DNA of 53,994 nt from Azospirillum sp. SYSU D00513 (GCF_017356015.1 NZ_JAFIQV010000045.1:1-53994); one strand, 5' to 3'; positions 1 to 8,519 are shown, numbered from the stretch's first letter. Made by a program: numbers and translations. The notes: generated by a model from the letters alone, not told the origin.

Positions 1-88
1 CCTCAACTCCTCGAACCGCCCGGTGCGGACCCGCATGCCGGGTGGTGTGGGAGGGGTGCGGTCCACTAGGATCGCCCCCTATCCCGAT
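1..88 (+). mobile_element. Group II intron 3' end (domains V and VI)
   Basis: Two consecutive RNA hairpins have the shape of group II intron domains V and VI. Domain V is 15-46: a lower helix (15-23 with 38-46), a two-base bulge TG at 36-37 on the 3' side, and an upper helix TGCG/CGCA (24-27 with 32-35). The lower helix holds CGC at 17-19, the catalytic triad form seen in some bacterial classes. Domain VI is 49-85: GGGA/TCCC and GGGG/CCCC segments, a distal helix 58-64 with 69-75, and an unpaired A at 81. That A lies 7 nt before a terminal AT at 87-88, where a branch-point A is expected. The maturase gene, if present, lies left of the window. The intron type and the exact 3' end are inference. 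Confidence 0.72.
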
Positions 89-176
89 TGCGCATGCGGG
101 GGTGTGCCTTTGCGTGACGGCACATGCGTTGGCACGCTGCGGTTGCCGGTGGTCACGGAATTCCGAGATTCCGGGG

Positions 177-205
177 TTGCGTCCGCCGCAGAATCTGGCG
201 ATATT
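177..205 (+). promoter_or_regulatory. Candidate sigma-70 promoter of the tRNA gene
   Basis: TTGCGT (177-182) and GATATT (200-205) are separated by 17 bases and end 12 bases before the mature tRNA start, a plausible -35/-10 pair. The -10 lies inside a short palindrome GGCGA-TAT-TCGCC (197-209). Based on spacing and partial consensus only. Confidence 0.35.
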
Positions 206-217
206 CGCCGTCCCTGG

Positions 218-293
218 GGGCCCGTAGTTCAGTGGTTAGAACGCGCCGCTCATAACGGTGTTGTCGTCGGTTCAAATCCGGCCGGGCCTACCA
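218..293 (+). tRNA. tRNA with CAU anticodon, probably tRNA-Ile2 (else elongator tRNA-Met)
   Basis: A full cloverleaf of 76 nt with encoded CCA. The acceptor stem is 218-224 with 283-289 (first pair G-U). The anticodon stem is 244-248 with 256-260 around loop CTCATAA, anticodon CAT at 251-253. The T stem is 266-270 with 278-282 and the T loop is TTCAAAT. A CAU tRNA can be Met or lysidine-modified Ile2. The acceptor stem has C4-G69 and C5-G68, reported determinants for TilS in E. coli tRNA-Ile2, and the D-arm AGTGGTTAGA resembles E. coli ileX, so I favour Ile2. Initiator Met is unlikely because the three G-C pairs at the base of the anticodon stem are absent. Confidence 0.93.
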
Positions 294-570
294 GGCTTTT
301 CAAGGGGTTGGCGGCTTTTCAAATCGGCGGATCACGCCGCATGGAAAGCAACTGGAAAGCAGTTCGCCTCTCCGACAAAAAACTACCTAACAGCAACTTT
401 CTGTTTGCGGGTGCGAAGTGCGGCGCGCCGTTGAGCCGTTTGTTCCCGGCGCCCGGTATCATGTCAAAACCGCTCCGCACGGAGAGCTACCGCCCCTGCC
501 GCCCCCGTTCTATCATTCACTTGCATCCAGCCGCGCCGACCCCGCGCGCCAGAACAGGAGAGGACGGTCC

Positions 571-1086
571 ATGCCGCACGACCATTCCCACGACGATGGT
601 TATCCTGAGCATCCCTCCCACGGCCATGAGCGCGCGCCGGTCGATTGGCGGGAGCATGGGGTGAAGGTCATTCCCGGCGGGGCGCTGGATCCGAACACGG
701 CGCAGACGCCGGGCATGAATCGGGCGACGGCGATCAACAACGCGCGGGCCGGGGCGGAGAAGATCTGGGCGGGGACGGTGGTGATCCATCCCAACGCCAA
801 GACAGGGGCGCACCATCACGGCGACCTGGAAAGCGTGATCTATGTCGTGAAGGGCAGGGCGCGCATGCGCTGGGGCGACAAGCTGGAGTTCACCGCGGAG
901 GCCGGGCCGGGGGACTTCATCTTCGTGCCGCCCTATGTCCCGCATCAGGAGATCAACGCCAACCCGGACGAGCCGCTGGAATGCGTCCTGGTCCGGTCCG
1001 GGCAGGAGCCGGTCGTGGTCAACCTCGACATCACGCCGGTCGAGCCGCCGGAGCAGGTTCTCTGGAAGGACCCGATCCACCGGTAA
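571..1086 (+). CDS. Cupin domain protein
   Basis: A 171-residue soluble protein with one cupin barrel at about residues 65-150. The first cupin motif is clear (GAHHHGDLESVIYVVKG, metal-binding His and Glu). The second motif has a PGDFIFVPPYVPHQ core with the second-motif His. The N-terminus is His/Asp-rich (MPHDHSHDDG), which may bind metal. I chose the ATG at 571 because AGGAGAGGA lies at 557-565; longer in-frame starts run into sequence with no RBS. Single-domain cupins like this are often annotated as metal-dependent enzymes or sugar/small-molecule binding proteins, and no substrate can be read from the sequence. It sits alone between the tRNA and a serine hydrolase gene. Confidence 0.85.
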   Translation: MPHDHSHDDGYPEHPSHGHERAPVDWREHGVKVIPGGALDPNTAQTPGMNRATAINNARAGAEKIWAGTVVIHPNAKTGAHHHGDLESVIYVVKGRARMRWGDKLEFTAEAGPGDFIFVPPYVPHQEINANPDEPLECVLVRSGQEPVVVNLDITPVEPPEQVLWKDPIHR

Positions 1087-1162
1087 CGGTTGCGCGAGGC
1101 GGGCGGCCGGCGGGGCCGGGCCGTCTTGGATCGGGGCGGGCGCACCCCACATGCTCGGGGCC

Positions 1163-2248
1163 ATGAAAACCCTGCCCTATCCTTCCCGTCCGTCGCGGCG
1201 CGCCCTGCTGTCCGCCACCGTCGCCTCCGCCACCCTGGGCGCGCTGCCGCCGTTCGTGCCGTCCGCCCGGGCGCAGGACATGGCGCAGGCACCGGGGGCG
1301 GACGCCGCCTTCGACGCGGCTCGGCTGGGGCGGGCGGTGGACCGGGCGGCGCGGCTGGATCAGATCCGTGGGCTGATCATCGGCAGGCATGGGCGCATCG
1401 CGGTCGCGGAGGCGATCCGTGGGCCGGCGCTCGACCGGCCGGTGAACGTGAAGTCTGTGTCCAAGACCATCGTCGCGTCGCTCGCGGGCGCGGCCATAGA
1501 CCGGGGCGTCCTGCGGGGCGTGGACATGACGCTCGCCGAGGCCGCACCCGGCTTGATACCACGCGATGCCGACCCCCGCGTCCGCGCCATCACCATCGCC
1601 CAGCTCCTCACGCTCCAGGCCGGGCTGGAGCCAACCTCCGGCCCCTTGTACGGGCGCTGGATCGAGAGTCCGAACTGGATCGCCTACGCCCTGCGCCGTC
1701 CCTTCGTGGCGGAGCCCGGCGAGCGCATGATCTACTCGACGGGCACGACCCATGTGCTGGGCGCGGTGATCGCGCGGGCCGCCGGGCGCGACCTGCTGTC
1801 GCTCGCGCGGGACTGGCTGGGCGAGCCGCTCGGCATCCGGCTGGCGGGCTGGACCCGCGATCCGCAGGGCTTCTACATGGGCGGCAACAACATGCTGCTG
1901 TCGCCGCGCGACCTGTTCCGCTTCGGCGAGATGTGGCGCGCCGGCGGGCTCTGGAACGGCCAGCGCGTGCTGAGCGCCGCCTGGGCGGAGGCGTCCTGGA
2001 CGCCGCGCACGCGCTCGCCCTTCTCCGGCGACGAATACGGCTATGGCTGGTTCCTGGCGGAGGAGGGCGGGCGGTCCTTCGCCTACGCGCGCGGCTACGG
2101 GGGGCAGATGCTCTATGTCGTGCCGTCGCTCGGCCTGACGGTCGTCGTGACCTCCGACCCCAACCGGCCGGCCCGCTCCGACGGCCATGTCGGAGACCTG
2201 AAGGCGCTGCTGGCCGAGGAGATCATCCCGGCCGCGGAAAACGCCTAA
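1163..2248 (+). CDS. Serine hydrolase, class C beta-lactamase/DD-peptidase fold
   Basis: A 361-residue exported serine hydrolase. The N-terminus has a Tat-like signal (SRRALLS at 11-17, hydrophobic stretch, cleavage near ARAQD at 36-39). The catalytic SxxK motif is SVSK at 98-101, followed by a Tyr motif YST at about 191-193 (class C enzymes usually have YxN) and a GYGG segment near 311-314 in place of the KTG box. This fits the broad Beta-lactamase/6-aminohexanoate hydrolase/esterase family (EstB-like) rather than a true cephalosporinase. I prefer the ATG at 1163 because it begins directly before the signal sequence; an in-frame ATG at 1151 is also possible. It ends 7 bp before the converging DUF3429 gene. 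Confidence 0.85.
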   Translation: MKTLPYPSRPSRRALLSATVASATLGALPPFVPSARAQDMAQAPGADAAFDAARLGRAVDRAARLDQIRGLIIGRHGRIAVAEAIRGPALDRPVNVKSVSKTIVASLAGAAIDRGVLRGVDMTLAEAAPGLIPRDADPRVRAITIAQLLTLQAGLEPTSGPLYGRWIESPNWIAYALRRPFVAEPGERMIYSTGTTHVLGAVIARAAGRDLLSLARDWLGEPLGIRLAGWTRDPQGFYMGGNNMLLSPRDLFRFGEMWRAGGLWNGQRVLSAAWAEASWTPRTRSPFSGDEYGYGWFLAEEGGRSFAYARGYGGQMLYVVPSLGLTVVVTSDPNRPARSDGHVGDLKALLAEEIIPAAENA

Positions 2249-2255
2249 GAGGGCG

Positions 2256-2690
2256 TCAGACGGCGAAGCCGGCCAGCAGGGAGAGGACGGCACCGGTGGT
2301 GAGGTGCGTCCGCAGCCGCCCGTACCAGTCCGGAAGCCGCCCCCGCCGCACCAGGGTCCGGTCCACGCCCCACGCCGCCAGCAGGCCGAGGACCAGCACC
2401 GCCAGCCCGATGCCGCCCCCAACCAGCAGCCCCGCCCAGCCGAGCAGGGACGGCACGTTGCTCCAGACCAAGGCCAGGGCCGGCCGGGGTTCGGCGGCGG
2501 CGAGGCCGATACCCCAATGGACCGCCCCCACGAAGGACAGGATGACCGCGCCGTAGCCCATCAGCGAGCGGAGCGCGAATGCCGCCCATTCGCCGTCCAG
2601 GAACAGGCAGCCCAGGGCCGAGGCCGCGAAGGGGATCAGCCCGGCGTAGCCGAGCAGGTGGGCAGTTTCCGGAACCCTGTCCGTGCGCAT
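2256..2690 (-). CDS. DUF3429 family membrane protein
   Basis: A 144-residue protein with about four hydrophobic segments and the pattern of DUF3429: an N-terminal LGYAGLIPF segment, then YGAVILSFVGAVHWG with the conserved GAVHWG, then further membrane spans. Members of this family are small inner-membrane proteins of unknown function. The start at 2690 is supported by AAAGGAAAG just upstream on the minus strand. Longer reading is possible but lacks family similarity. It converges on the serine hydrolase gene with 7 bp between stops and is divergent from the osmoprotectant operon. Confidence 0.85.
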   Translation of the reverse strand: MRTDRVPETAHLLGYAGLIPFAASALGCLFLDGEWAAFALRSLMGYGAVILSFVGAVHWGIGLAAAEPRPALALVWSNVPSLLGWAGLLVGGGIGLAVLVLGLLAAWGVDRTLVRRGRLPDWYGRLRTHLTTGAVLSLLAGFAV

Positions 2691-2856
2691 GGGACGCTTT
2701 CCTTTCTTCGCGGAAGAGGCGGGCCAGCCTTCAACGCCGGCCAGGGGACAACGATCCGGGACCGGGGCTCCGTGGCCGGCTTGGCGGAAAGGCCGGGTTG
2801 CTGGCGGCGGCACGCTCGTCCATCTTCTCCCCAAGACGGACGAAGAAGGCTTTGCG

Positions 2857-3765
2857 ATGCGGACGGTGATTGCATTGATGGTCGGGCTCGCCCTGGCCGC
2901 CGGGAGCGCCCAGGCCGCGGACGCGGTGCGGGTGGGGTCGAAGCTCGACGCCGAGAGCGGCCTGCTCGGGAGCATGATCTTCCAGGTGCTCCAGGCCAAC
3001 GGCATCCCCGTGGAGAACAAGATCCAGCTCGGCCCGACGAAGATCGTCCGCAGCGCGCTGCTCGCCGGCGAGATCGACGTCTATCCGGAATACACCGGCA
3101 ACGGCGCCTTCTTCTTCAACATGGACAAGGACCCGGCCTGGAAGAGCGCCGGGGCCGGCTACGAGAAGGTCCGGCAGCTCGACCGGGAGAAGAACAACAT
3201 CGTCTGGCTGAAGCCGGCGCCCGCCAACAACACCTGGGCGATCGCGGTGCGCGGTGACGTGGCGGCGCCCAACGGGCTGAAGACCATGGAGGATTTCTCC
3301 AAATGGGTCGGGTCCGGCGGCAAGGCGAAGATCGCCGCCTCGGCGGAATTCGTGGAGAGCCCGGCGGCCCTGCCGTCCTTCCAGATCACCTACGGCTTCG
3401 CCCTGCTGCCGGAGCAGATCCTCGTCCTGGCCGGCGGGGACACCGCCGCGACGATCCGCGCGGCGGCGGAAGGCACCTCCGGCGTGAACACCGCCATGGT
3501 CTACGGGACCGACGGCGCCATCTCCGCGCTGGGGCTCGTGGTGATGGAGGACACGAAGGGCGCGCAGATGGTCTACGAGCCGGCGCCGACCGTCCGCGCG
3601 TCGGTGCTCGACGCCCATCCGAAGATCCGAGAGGCGCTGGAGCCGGTCTTCGCCTCGCTCGACGCCGAAACCCTGCGGGGGCTGAACGCCCGGATCTCGG
3701 TCGAGGGACAGGACATCGCGCAGGTCGCCACCTCCTACCTGACATCGAAGGGCTTCCTGAAATGA
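2857..3765 (+). CDS. osmF: Osmoprotectant ABC importer, substrate-binding protein (YehZ/OsmF type)
   Basis: A 302-residue periplasmic binding protein with a clean Sec signal peptide (residues 1-21, cleavage after AQA). The mature part matches the OpuAC/ProX superfamily: VRVGSKLDAESGLLGSMIF near the N-terminus, then IDVYPEYTGNG, a hallmark of the QAT-type osmoprotectant binders. Family members bind glycine betaine, choline or related compounds; E. coli OsmF is a low-affinity betaine binder of similar length. It is the first gene of a four-gene operon whose order (binding protein, long permease, ATPase, short permease) equals E. coli yehZYXW. Start at 2857 has a purine-rich RBS (GAAGAAGG). Substrate is inferred. 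Confidence 0.88.
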   Translation: MRTVIALMVGLALAAGSAQAADAVRVGSKLDAESGLLGSMIFQVLQANGIPVENKIQLGPTKIVRSALLAGEIDVYPEYTGNGAFFFNMDKDPAWKSAGAGYEKVRQLDREKNNIVWLKPAPANNTWAIAVRGDVAAPNGLKTMEDFSKWVGSGGKAKIAASAEFVESPAALPSFQITYGFALLPEQILVLAGGDTAATIRAAAEGTSGVNTAMVYGTDGAISALGLVVMEDTKGAQMVYEPAPTVRASVLDAHPKIREALEPVFASLDAETLRGLNARISVEGQDIAQVATSYLTSKGFLK

Positions 3766-3796
3766 TTGCCCACCAGGGAGCGCGCGCGGCACGGGG

Positions 3797-4954
3797 ATGA
3801 TCCGCAACCGCGTCCTGTTCGTGCTGGCCGCCGCCATCGCCGTGGCGGCCCTGGCGCTGCCTTTCCTGAGCTTCGCGCCCAACCGCCTGCTGTCCGGTCA
3901 GGGCATCGCGCTCGCGGCGGCGCTGGAGATGCCCCGGGGCCTCGCGCTGCTGGCGCCCGGCGCGGTGCTGTTGGCGGTACCCTTCCTGCGGCCCTCGCGT
4001 GGCGCGACGGCGGCCTCCGTCGCCGCGGCCCTGCTGGTCGGCGCCGGCCTGCTCTGGCTGGCGGGGCTCCACGCGGCGGAGCTGGCGGCCACGGCGCCCC
4101 CGGCGGCGCGCACCTCCTTCGGCAGCGGATTCTGGGCGATGGAGGCCGCGGCGCTGCTCGCCGCCCTGGACGGGGCGCGCCGGCTGGGCCTGCCGGCGCC
4201 CGGCCGCATCGCGCTCGGCCTCGCCACCGCGCTGCTGCTGGCGGCACCGCTGGCCGCCGGGCAACTCGATCAGCTCTCCATCCTGAAGGAATACGCCAAC
4301 CGCCGGGATGCCTTCTCCGACGCGGTCCTGCGGCATGGCGCCATCGTCGCGGCGGCGCTGGTCCCGACCCTTGCGCTCGGCCTGCCTCTGGGCGTCCTGG
4401 CACAGCGCCGCCCCACCGTTGGGCGGCTCCTCTTCCCGGTTCTGAACATCGTGCAGACGATCCCGTCCATCGCCCTGTTCGGGCTGATGCTGGCGCCCCT
4501 ATCGGCGCTGTCCGCCGCCTTTCCGTCGCTGGGGATCGCCGGAGTTGGCATGGCGCCGGCGGTCATCGCGCTGACCCTCTATTCCCTGCTGCCGATCGTC
4601 CGCAACACGGCGGCGGGGCTCGACGGCGTGCCGGAGCCCGTGCGGGAGGCGGCGCGCGGCATGGGGATGACGCCGGCGCAGCTCTTCCTGCGCGTGGACG
4701 TGCCGCTGGCGCTGCCGGTGCTGCTGGCCGGCTTTCGGATCACGCTGGTGCAGGCGGTCGGGCTGGCCGCCGTGGCGGCGCTGATCGGCGCGGGCGGGCT
4801 CGGGGCGATCATGTTCCAGGGGCTGTTCGCCAACGCGCTCGACCTCGTCCTGCTGGGCGCCGTGCCGGTGATCCTGCTGGCTCTGGCCGCCGACGCGCTG
4901 CTGCGGCTGGCCGAGGCGCTGCTCCCGCTGCCCGGCGGGAGGAGGGCGGTATGA
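3797..4954 (+). CDS. yehY: Osmoprotectant ABC importer permease (YehY type)
   Basis: A 385-residue inner-membrane permease, the same length I recall for E. coli YehY. Residues about 1-150 hold four extra hydrophobic segments not present in ordinary BPD permeases. Residues about 175-370 form the BPD_transp_1 domain with the EAA loop region (VREAARGMGMTPAQLFLRVDVPLALP). It would pair with the shorter YehW-like permease encoded two genes downstream. The last bases overlap the next gene by ATGA, so translation is probably coupled. The ATG at 3797 follows a short GGGG-containing RBS. Confidence 0.86.
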   Translation: MIRNRVLFVLAAAIAVAALALPFLSFAPNRLLSGQGIALAAALEMPRGLALLAPGAVLLAVPFLRPSRGATAASVAAALLVGAGLLWLAGLHAAELAATAPPAARTSFGSGFWAMEAAALLAALDGARRLGLPAPGRIALGLATALLLAAPLAAGQLDQLSILKEYANRRDAFSDAVLRHGAIVAAALVPTLALGLPLGVLAQRRPTVGRLLFPVLNIVQTIPSIALFGLMLAPLSALSAAFPSLGIAGVGMAPAVIALTLYSLLPIVRNTAAGLDGVPEPVREAARGMGMTPAQLFLRVDVPLALPVLLAGFRITLVQAVGLAAVAALIGAGGLGAIMFQGLFANALDLVLLGAVPVILLALAADALLRLAEALLPLPGGRRAV

Positions 4955-5904
4955 CGCGCCCCATGATCGCCTTCGAGGGGGTGACGAAGCGCTTCGGCTC
5001 CTGGACGGCGGTGGACGGCGTGTCCCTCGCGGTGGAGGAGGGGGAGTTCTGCGTGCTGGTCGGTCCCTCGGGATCGGGCAAGTCCACGCTGCTGCGCATG
5101 GTCAACCGGCTGGCGGCGCCGGACGCGGGTGCCGTCCGCGTCGCCGGGGAGGACATCGCCGGCCTTGCCCCGGAGGCCCTGCGCCGGCGCATGGGCTACG
5201 TCATCCAGTCCGTCGGACTCTTTCCGCACTGGACCGTCGCGCGCAACATCGCGACGGTCCCGGTCCTGCTGGGCTGGCCCAGGGCGCGGGTGCGCGAGCG
5301 GGTGGACGCGCTGATGCGGCTCCTGAACCTCGACCCGGATCGTTTCCGCGGCCTCTACCCGCACCAGCTCTCCGGCGGGCAGCAGCAGCGGGTCGGGGTG
5401 GCGCGGGCACTGGCCGGCGACCCGCCGGTGCTGCTGATGGACGAGCCCTTCAGCGCGCTCGACCCGATCACGCGCGGCACCCTCAGGACGGAGCTGGCGC
5501 AGATCCACCGCAAGACCGGCAAGACGATCCTCTTCGTCACCCACGACATGGACGAGGCGCTGGCGCTCGCCGACCGGATCGCCGTGCTGGAGCAGGGGCG
5601 GCTGGTCCAGCACGCCACGCCGCGGGAGATCCTGACGCGCCCGGCGGACGGCTTCGTGCGCGACCTCGTCGGCCGCGAGGAGTGGGGCCTGAAGCGGCTC
5701 GCGGTGGAGACGGCGGGCGAGCGCGCCCGGCCGGACGCGCCCCCACCCAGCGAGCAACCGCCCGGCGAACCGCTGCCCGGCGACATGCCCCTGCGCCGCG
5801 CCCTGTCGGAGATGATCGCGCGCGGGGTGGACCGGCTTCCGGTCATGGACGCCGAGGGTCGCCCGGCCGGCGTCTTGCATCTGGCGGATCTGGTCCGGTC
5901 ATGA
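4951..5904 (+). CDS. yehX: Osmoprotectant ABC importer ATPase (YehX type)
   Basis: A 317-residue ATPase with Walker A GPSGSGKST (about residues 38-46), Q-loop region YVIQSVGLFPHWT, signature LSGGQQQRVGVARAL, Walker B VLLMDEPF and switch His in VTHDMDEAL. The C-terminus continues past the nucleotide-binding domain into a single CBS-like motif (RGVDRLPVMDAEGRPAGVLHL in part, near the end), as in OpuA/YehX-type ATPases, where such motifs can sense ionic strength. It overlaps the upstream permease by ATGA and the downstream permease by 4 bp, so all three are probably co-translated. Confidence 0.9.
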   Translation: MTRPMIAFEGVTKRFGSWTAVDGVSLAVEEGEFCVLVGPSGSGKSTLLRMVNRLAAPDAGAVRVAGEDIAGLAPEALRRRMGYVIQSVGLFPHWTVARNIATVPVLLGWPRARVRERVDALMRLLNLDPDRFRGLYPHQLSGGQQQRVGVARALAGDPPVLLMDEPFSALDPITRGTLRTELAQIHRKTGKTILFVTHDMDEALALADRIAVLEQGRLVQHATPREILTRPADGFVRDLVGREEWGLKRLAVETAGERARPDAPPPSEQPPGEPLPGDMPLRRALSEMIARGVDRLPVMDAEGRPAGVLHLADLVRS

Positions 5905-6662
5905 CCGGCCGAAGGTTTTGGCAGGTCTTCGGGCTGCTGGCCGACCGGCTCGTCCTGGCGGTGCTGGCGCTGGTCCTCCTGCTGTATGGCATGCCGCTGC
6001 TGAAGCCTTTCTTTGCCGCCCTCTACCCGACGCTCGACCGGCCGATGTACGAAGGCGACGGCTTCGCGGCGCTCGCCGCCGACCACATGGCGCTGGTCGG
6101 GCTGTCGAGCCTCGCGGCGGCGGCGGCCGGCGTTCTGGCAGGGCTGGCGGTGACGCGGCCCTGGGGGGCGGAGTTCCGGGGCCTGGTGGAGGCGCTGGCG
6201 ACCGCGGGGCAGACCTTTCCGCCGGTGGCCGTCCTCGCCGTCGCCGTCCCCGCCGTCGGGTTCGGCGCCGCGCCGGCGCTGATCGCCCTGACGCTCTACG
6301 CCGTGCTGCCGATCGTGCAGAACACCATCGCCGGGCTGGAGGGTGTGCCGGCGCCCGTGCTGGAGAGCGCGCGCGGCATGGGCATGCGGCCGGCGGCGAT
6401 CCTCCTGCGCGTCGAGCTTCCCCTGGCCGCCCCGGTGATCCTCGCGGGCCTCCGCACGGCGGTGGCGATCAACGTCGGCACAGCCGCCATCGCCTCTACC
6501 GTGGGGGCCAAGACGCTGGGGCTGCCGATCATCGTCGGGCTGAACGGGGCGAACCCGGCCTACGTCATCCAGGGCGCCCTCGTGGTCGCGGCCCTCGCCG
6601 TGGTCGTCGATCTTGGCTTCGACCGGCTCGCCCTGCTGCTGTCGCGCTGGCAGCGGGCGTAA
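5901..6662 (+). CDS. yehW: Osmoprotectant ABC importer permease (YehW type)
   Basis: A 253-residue inner-membrane permease with about five to six membrane spans and a BPD_transp_1 domain. Its EAA-like loop (LESARGMGMRPAAILLRVEL) closely resembles that of the YehY-like partner, so the two form a heterodimeric channel. Length fits E. coli YehW (about 243 residues). The ATG overlaps the ATPase stop codon. It ends the operon and converges on the DUF1489 gene 14 bp away with no obvious terminator between them. Confidence 0.88.
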   Translation: MTGRRFWQVFGLLADRLVLAVLALVLLLYGMPLLKPFFAALYPTLDRPMYEGDGFAALAADHMALVGLSSLAAAAAGVLAGLAVTRPWGAEFRGLVEALATAGQTFPPVAVLAVAVPAVGFGAAPALIALTLYAVLPIVQNTIAGLEGVPAPVLESARGMGMRPAAILLRVELPLAAPVILAGLRTAVAINVGTAAIASTVGAKTLGLPIIVGLNGANPAYVIQGALVVAALAVVVDLGFDRLALLLSRWQRA

Positions 6663-6676
6663 GAGGCGGGGCCGGT

Positions 6677-7108
6677 CTACAGGAGACCGAGTTCCCTCAG
6701 TTCGGCTTCCATGTCGGCGGGCATGGCCTCGGCATCGGCCTCATCGCCCGGACGGGCGTCGCGCGGGACGGCCTCGCCCTCCAGATAGTGCCAGCCCTGG
6801 AAGCCCTTCCGCTCCACCGGCCGGACCGGGACCAGCTCGGCGTCGAGCACGAAGACCCCGATCCAGTCCCCATCGTCGTCATAGGCCTCGATGAACTCCA
6901 CGATCGTCTGGCGCGCGCGGATCATGCCCTTGATGACCCAATAGACGCAGCTGTCCTCGTCCAGCTCCGCCGCGCGGCGCGGCCGGCGGCGGGTGATGCT
7001 GGGAAGCGTTGCGGTCTCGCCGTCGCGCAGCACCTTGTGGGACTGGCGCCGCCGCAGCCCGTCGATGTCCTTGATGCCGACGGCGGTCTTGAGGATGTGC
7101 AGGGTCAT
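6677..7108 (-). CDS. DUF1489 family protein
   Basis: A 143-residue soluble protein of the alphaproteobacterial DUF1489 family. The start MTLHILKTAVGI and the internal CVYWVIKGMIRARQTI segment are typical of this family, whose function is unknown. The C-terminus is acidic (EADAEAMPADMEAEL). I placed the start at 7108 because that Met matches the family start; the open frame extends farther upstream without similarity. It is divergent from the DHH phosphoesterase gene, with 184 bp between starts. Confidence 0.85.
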   Translation of the reverse strand: MTLHILKTAVGIKDIDGLRRRQSHKVLRDGETATLPSITRRRPRRAAELDEDSCVYWVIKGMIRARQTIVEFIEAYDDDGDWIGVFVLDAELVPVRPVERKGFQGWHYLEGEAVPRDARPGDEADAEAMPADMEAELRELGLL

Positions 7109-7292
7109 GGCGTCCCGGAATGGCGTGAAGCCGCCTAGATGGCGACCGGCGGGAGGCGGCTCAAGCGCCCGGACGACCCATTTCCGTTCGCCCCACCCAT
7201 GCGTTCTGCGAAGCCCCCCACGGCCCTCGCTTTGGAACCACGAGGCCGCCGGAGAGTTGGAGGGCGGATATGGGGAAGGGGCAGGGTGCGCG

Positions 7293-8354
7293 ATGATCGA
7301 CGAAGGGTGGATTTCCAGGCAGCGGGCCGGCTTCGCGCGGGCGCTGGACCGCTTCGGCGAGGGCCGGCCCACCCTCCTTCTGGCGCACCACGATGCGGAC
7401 GGGCTGTCCGCGGCCGCCCTGCTGCTGCGGGCACTCGCCCGCGTCTCCCGGCCCTGCGAGACGCGCATCGTCGGGCGCGGTGAGAATCCCTGGTCGCCGG
7501 AGATCGCCGGGGAGGTGCGGACGGGCGCTCCCGGCGGGCTGATCGTCGCCGACCTGGGGGTGCGCGGGGAACCCGTCGCGCCGGGCGTGCCGACGGTCCT
7601 CATCGACCATCATGTTCCGGTCGGAACGCCGCCGCAGGATGCCACGGTGATCTCCGGCTACGGGCTGGGGCCGACCCCTTCATCGAGCCTGCTCGCCCAT
7701 TGGTGCGCGCAGGGGCTGGGGGATGTGGACGACCTGCTGTGGCTCGCCGCGGTCGGGCTGATCGGCGACTATGGCGACAAGGCGGGCTTCCCGGAGCTGG
7801 CCGCCGCGCGCAAACGCTTCGGGGCGACCGCGCTGCGCGAGACGGTGTCGCTCGTCAACGCGCCCCGGCGCGCGGCATCCGGGGACGCGTCGCCCGCGCT
7901 GGCGCTGCTGATGAAGGCGGACAGCCCGAAGGACCTCCTGTCGGGGGCGCACCCGGAGATCGAGGCGCTGCACCGCGCGCGGGACGAGGTCAAGGCCGCG
8001 CTGGAGGTGGGGCGGAAGGTGGCGCCCCGGATCGCCGGCCCCGTCGCCCTGATCCGGCTCGACTCCCCCTGCCAGATCCACCCGCTGGTCGCGCAGTCCT
8101 GGCGCTCCCGGCTCAAGGACCGCATCGTCATCGCCGCGAACCCGGGCTACCGCCCCGGCTGGGTGCATTTCGCCGCCCGCAGCGCCACCGGCGTGAACCT
8201 GATCGCGTTCCTGAAGGACCACGCGCCACCGGACGCGGGCGACCATTTTGCGAACGGGCACGAGCAGGCCACCGGCGGCGCCCTGAAGCCGGAGGCCTGG
8301 AACGCCTTCGTGGCGGGTCTCGGCTTCGGGCCGGAGATGAACGTCCCGGCCTGA
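7293..8354 (+). CDS. DHH family phosphoesterase (RecJ-like)
   Basis: A 353-residue protein with the metal-binding motifs of DHH phosphoesterases: AHHDADGLSA (about residues 31-40), VADLGVRG, the name-giving LIDHH near residue 110, and GLIGDYGD near residue 155. The C-terminal part, from about residue 230, has the layout of a DHHA1 substrate-binding domain, with a Gly-rich end (GDHFANGHEQATGG). Known relatives are single-strand DNA or oligonucleotide nucleases such as RecJ and NrnA. At about 350 residues it is shorter than RecJ (over 550), so it may be a nano-RNase or single-strand exonuclease. The ATG at 7293 follows GGGAAGGGGCAGG. Confidence 0.85.
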   Translation: MIDEGWISRQRAGFARALDRFGEGRPTLLLAHHDADGLSAAALLLRALARVSRPCETRIVGRGENPWSPEIAGEVRTGAPGGLIVADLGVRGEPVAPGVPTVLIDHHVPVGTPPQDATVISGYGLGPTPSSSLLAHWCAQGLGDVDDLLWLAAVGLIGDYGDKAGFPELAAARKRFGATALRETVSLVNAPRRAASGDASPALALLMKADSPKDLLSGAHPEIEALHRARDEVKAALEVGRKVAPRIAGPVALIRLDSPCQIHPLVAQSWRSRLKDRIVIAANPGYRPGWVHFAARSATGVNLIAFLKDHAPPDAGDHFANGHEQATGGALKPEAWNAFVAGLGFGPEMNVPA

Positions 8355-8503
8355 CGCCGAGCCATGCGGGCGTAGGCGTGACTCCCAAGACTGCCCAAGG
8401 AGTGGCCTGTCTCTGTTTTAAATGCCCAAGAAAGAGCCAGGAAAAGCCCGGCGGCCAAAACTTGCATGCCTGCCCCGTCTGGCGCCGTCCCGATCCCAGG
8501 CCA

Positions 8504-8519
8504 TGGCATGTGTCTTGCT
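8504..8519 (+). promoter_or_regulatory. Sigma-54 (RpoN) type promoter
   Basis: TGGCATG-TGTC-TTGCT matches the -24/-12 consensus TGGCACG-N4-TTGCW at every conserved base but one. The GG (8505-8506) and GC (8517-8518) are exactly ten bases apart. It lies in a 334-bp gene-free stretch (8355-8688) and points at the receptor gene 170 bp downstream, leaving a leader of roughly 160 bases. No enhancer site is evident. Apart from this element I see nothing definite in 8355-8688. Confidence 0.6.

Noticed and set aside
294..322. GGCTTTTCAA repeated at 294-303 and 313-322 just after the tRNA, as a possible attachment-site repeat
   Set aside because: The repeat does not copy the tRNA 3' end, and there is no integrase gene nearby.
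1031..2422. Long open frame of about 460 codons on the minus strand across the serine hydrolase gene
   Set aside because: It is antisense to a gene with clear catalytic motifs, is Arg/Gly/Pro-rich and has no domain pattern, as expected for a shadow frame in GC-rich DNA.
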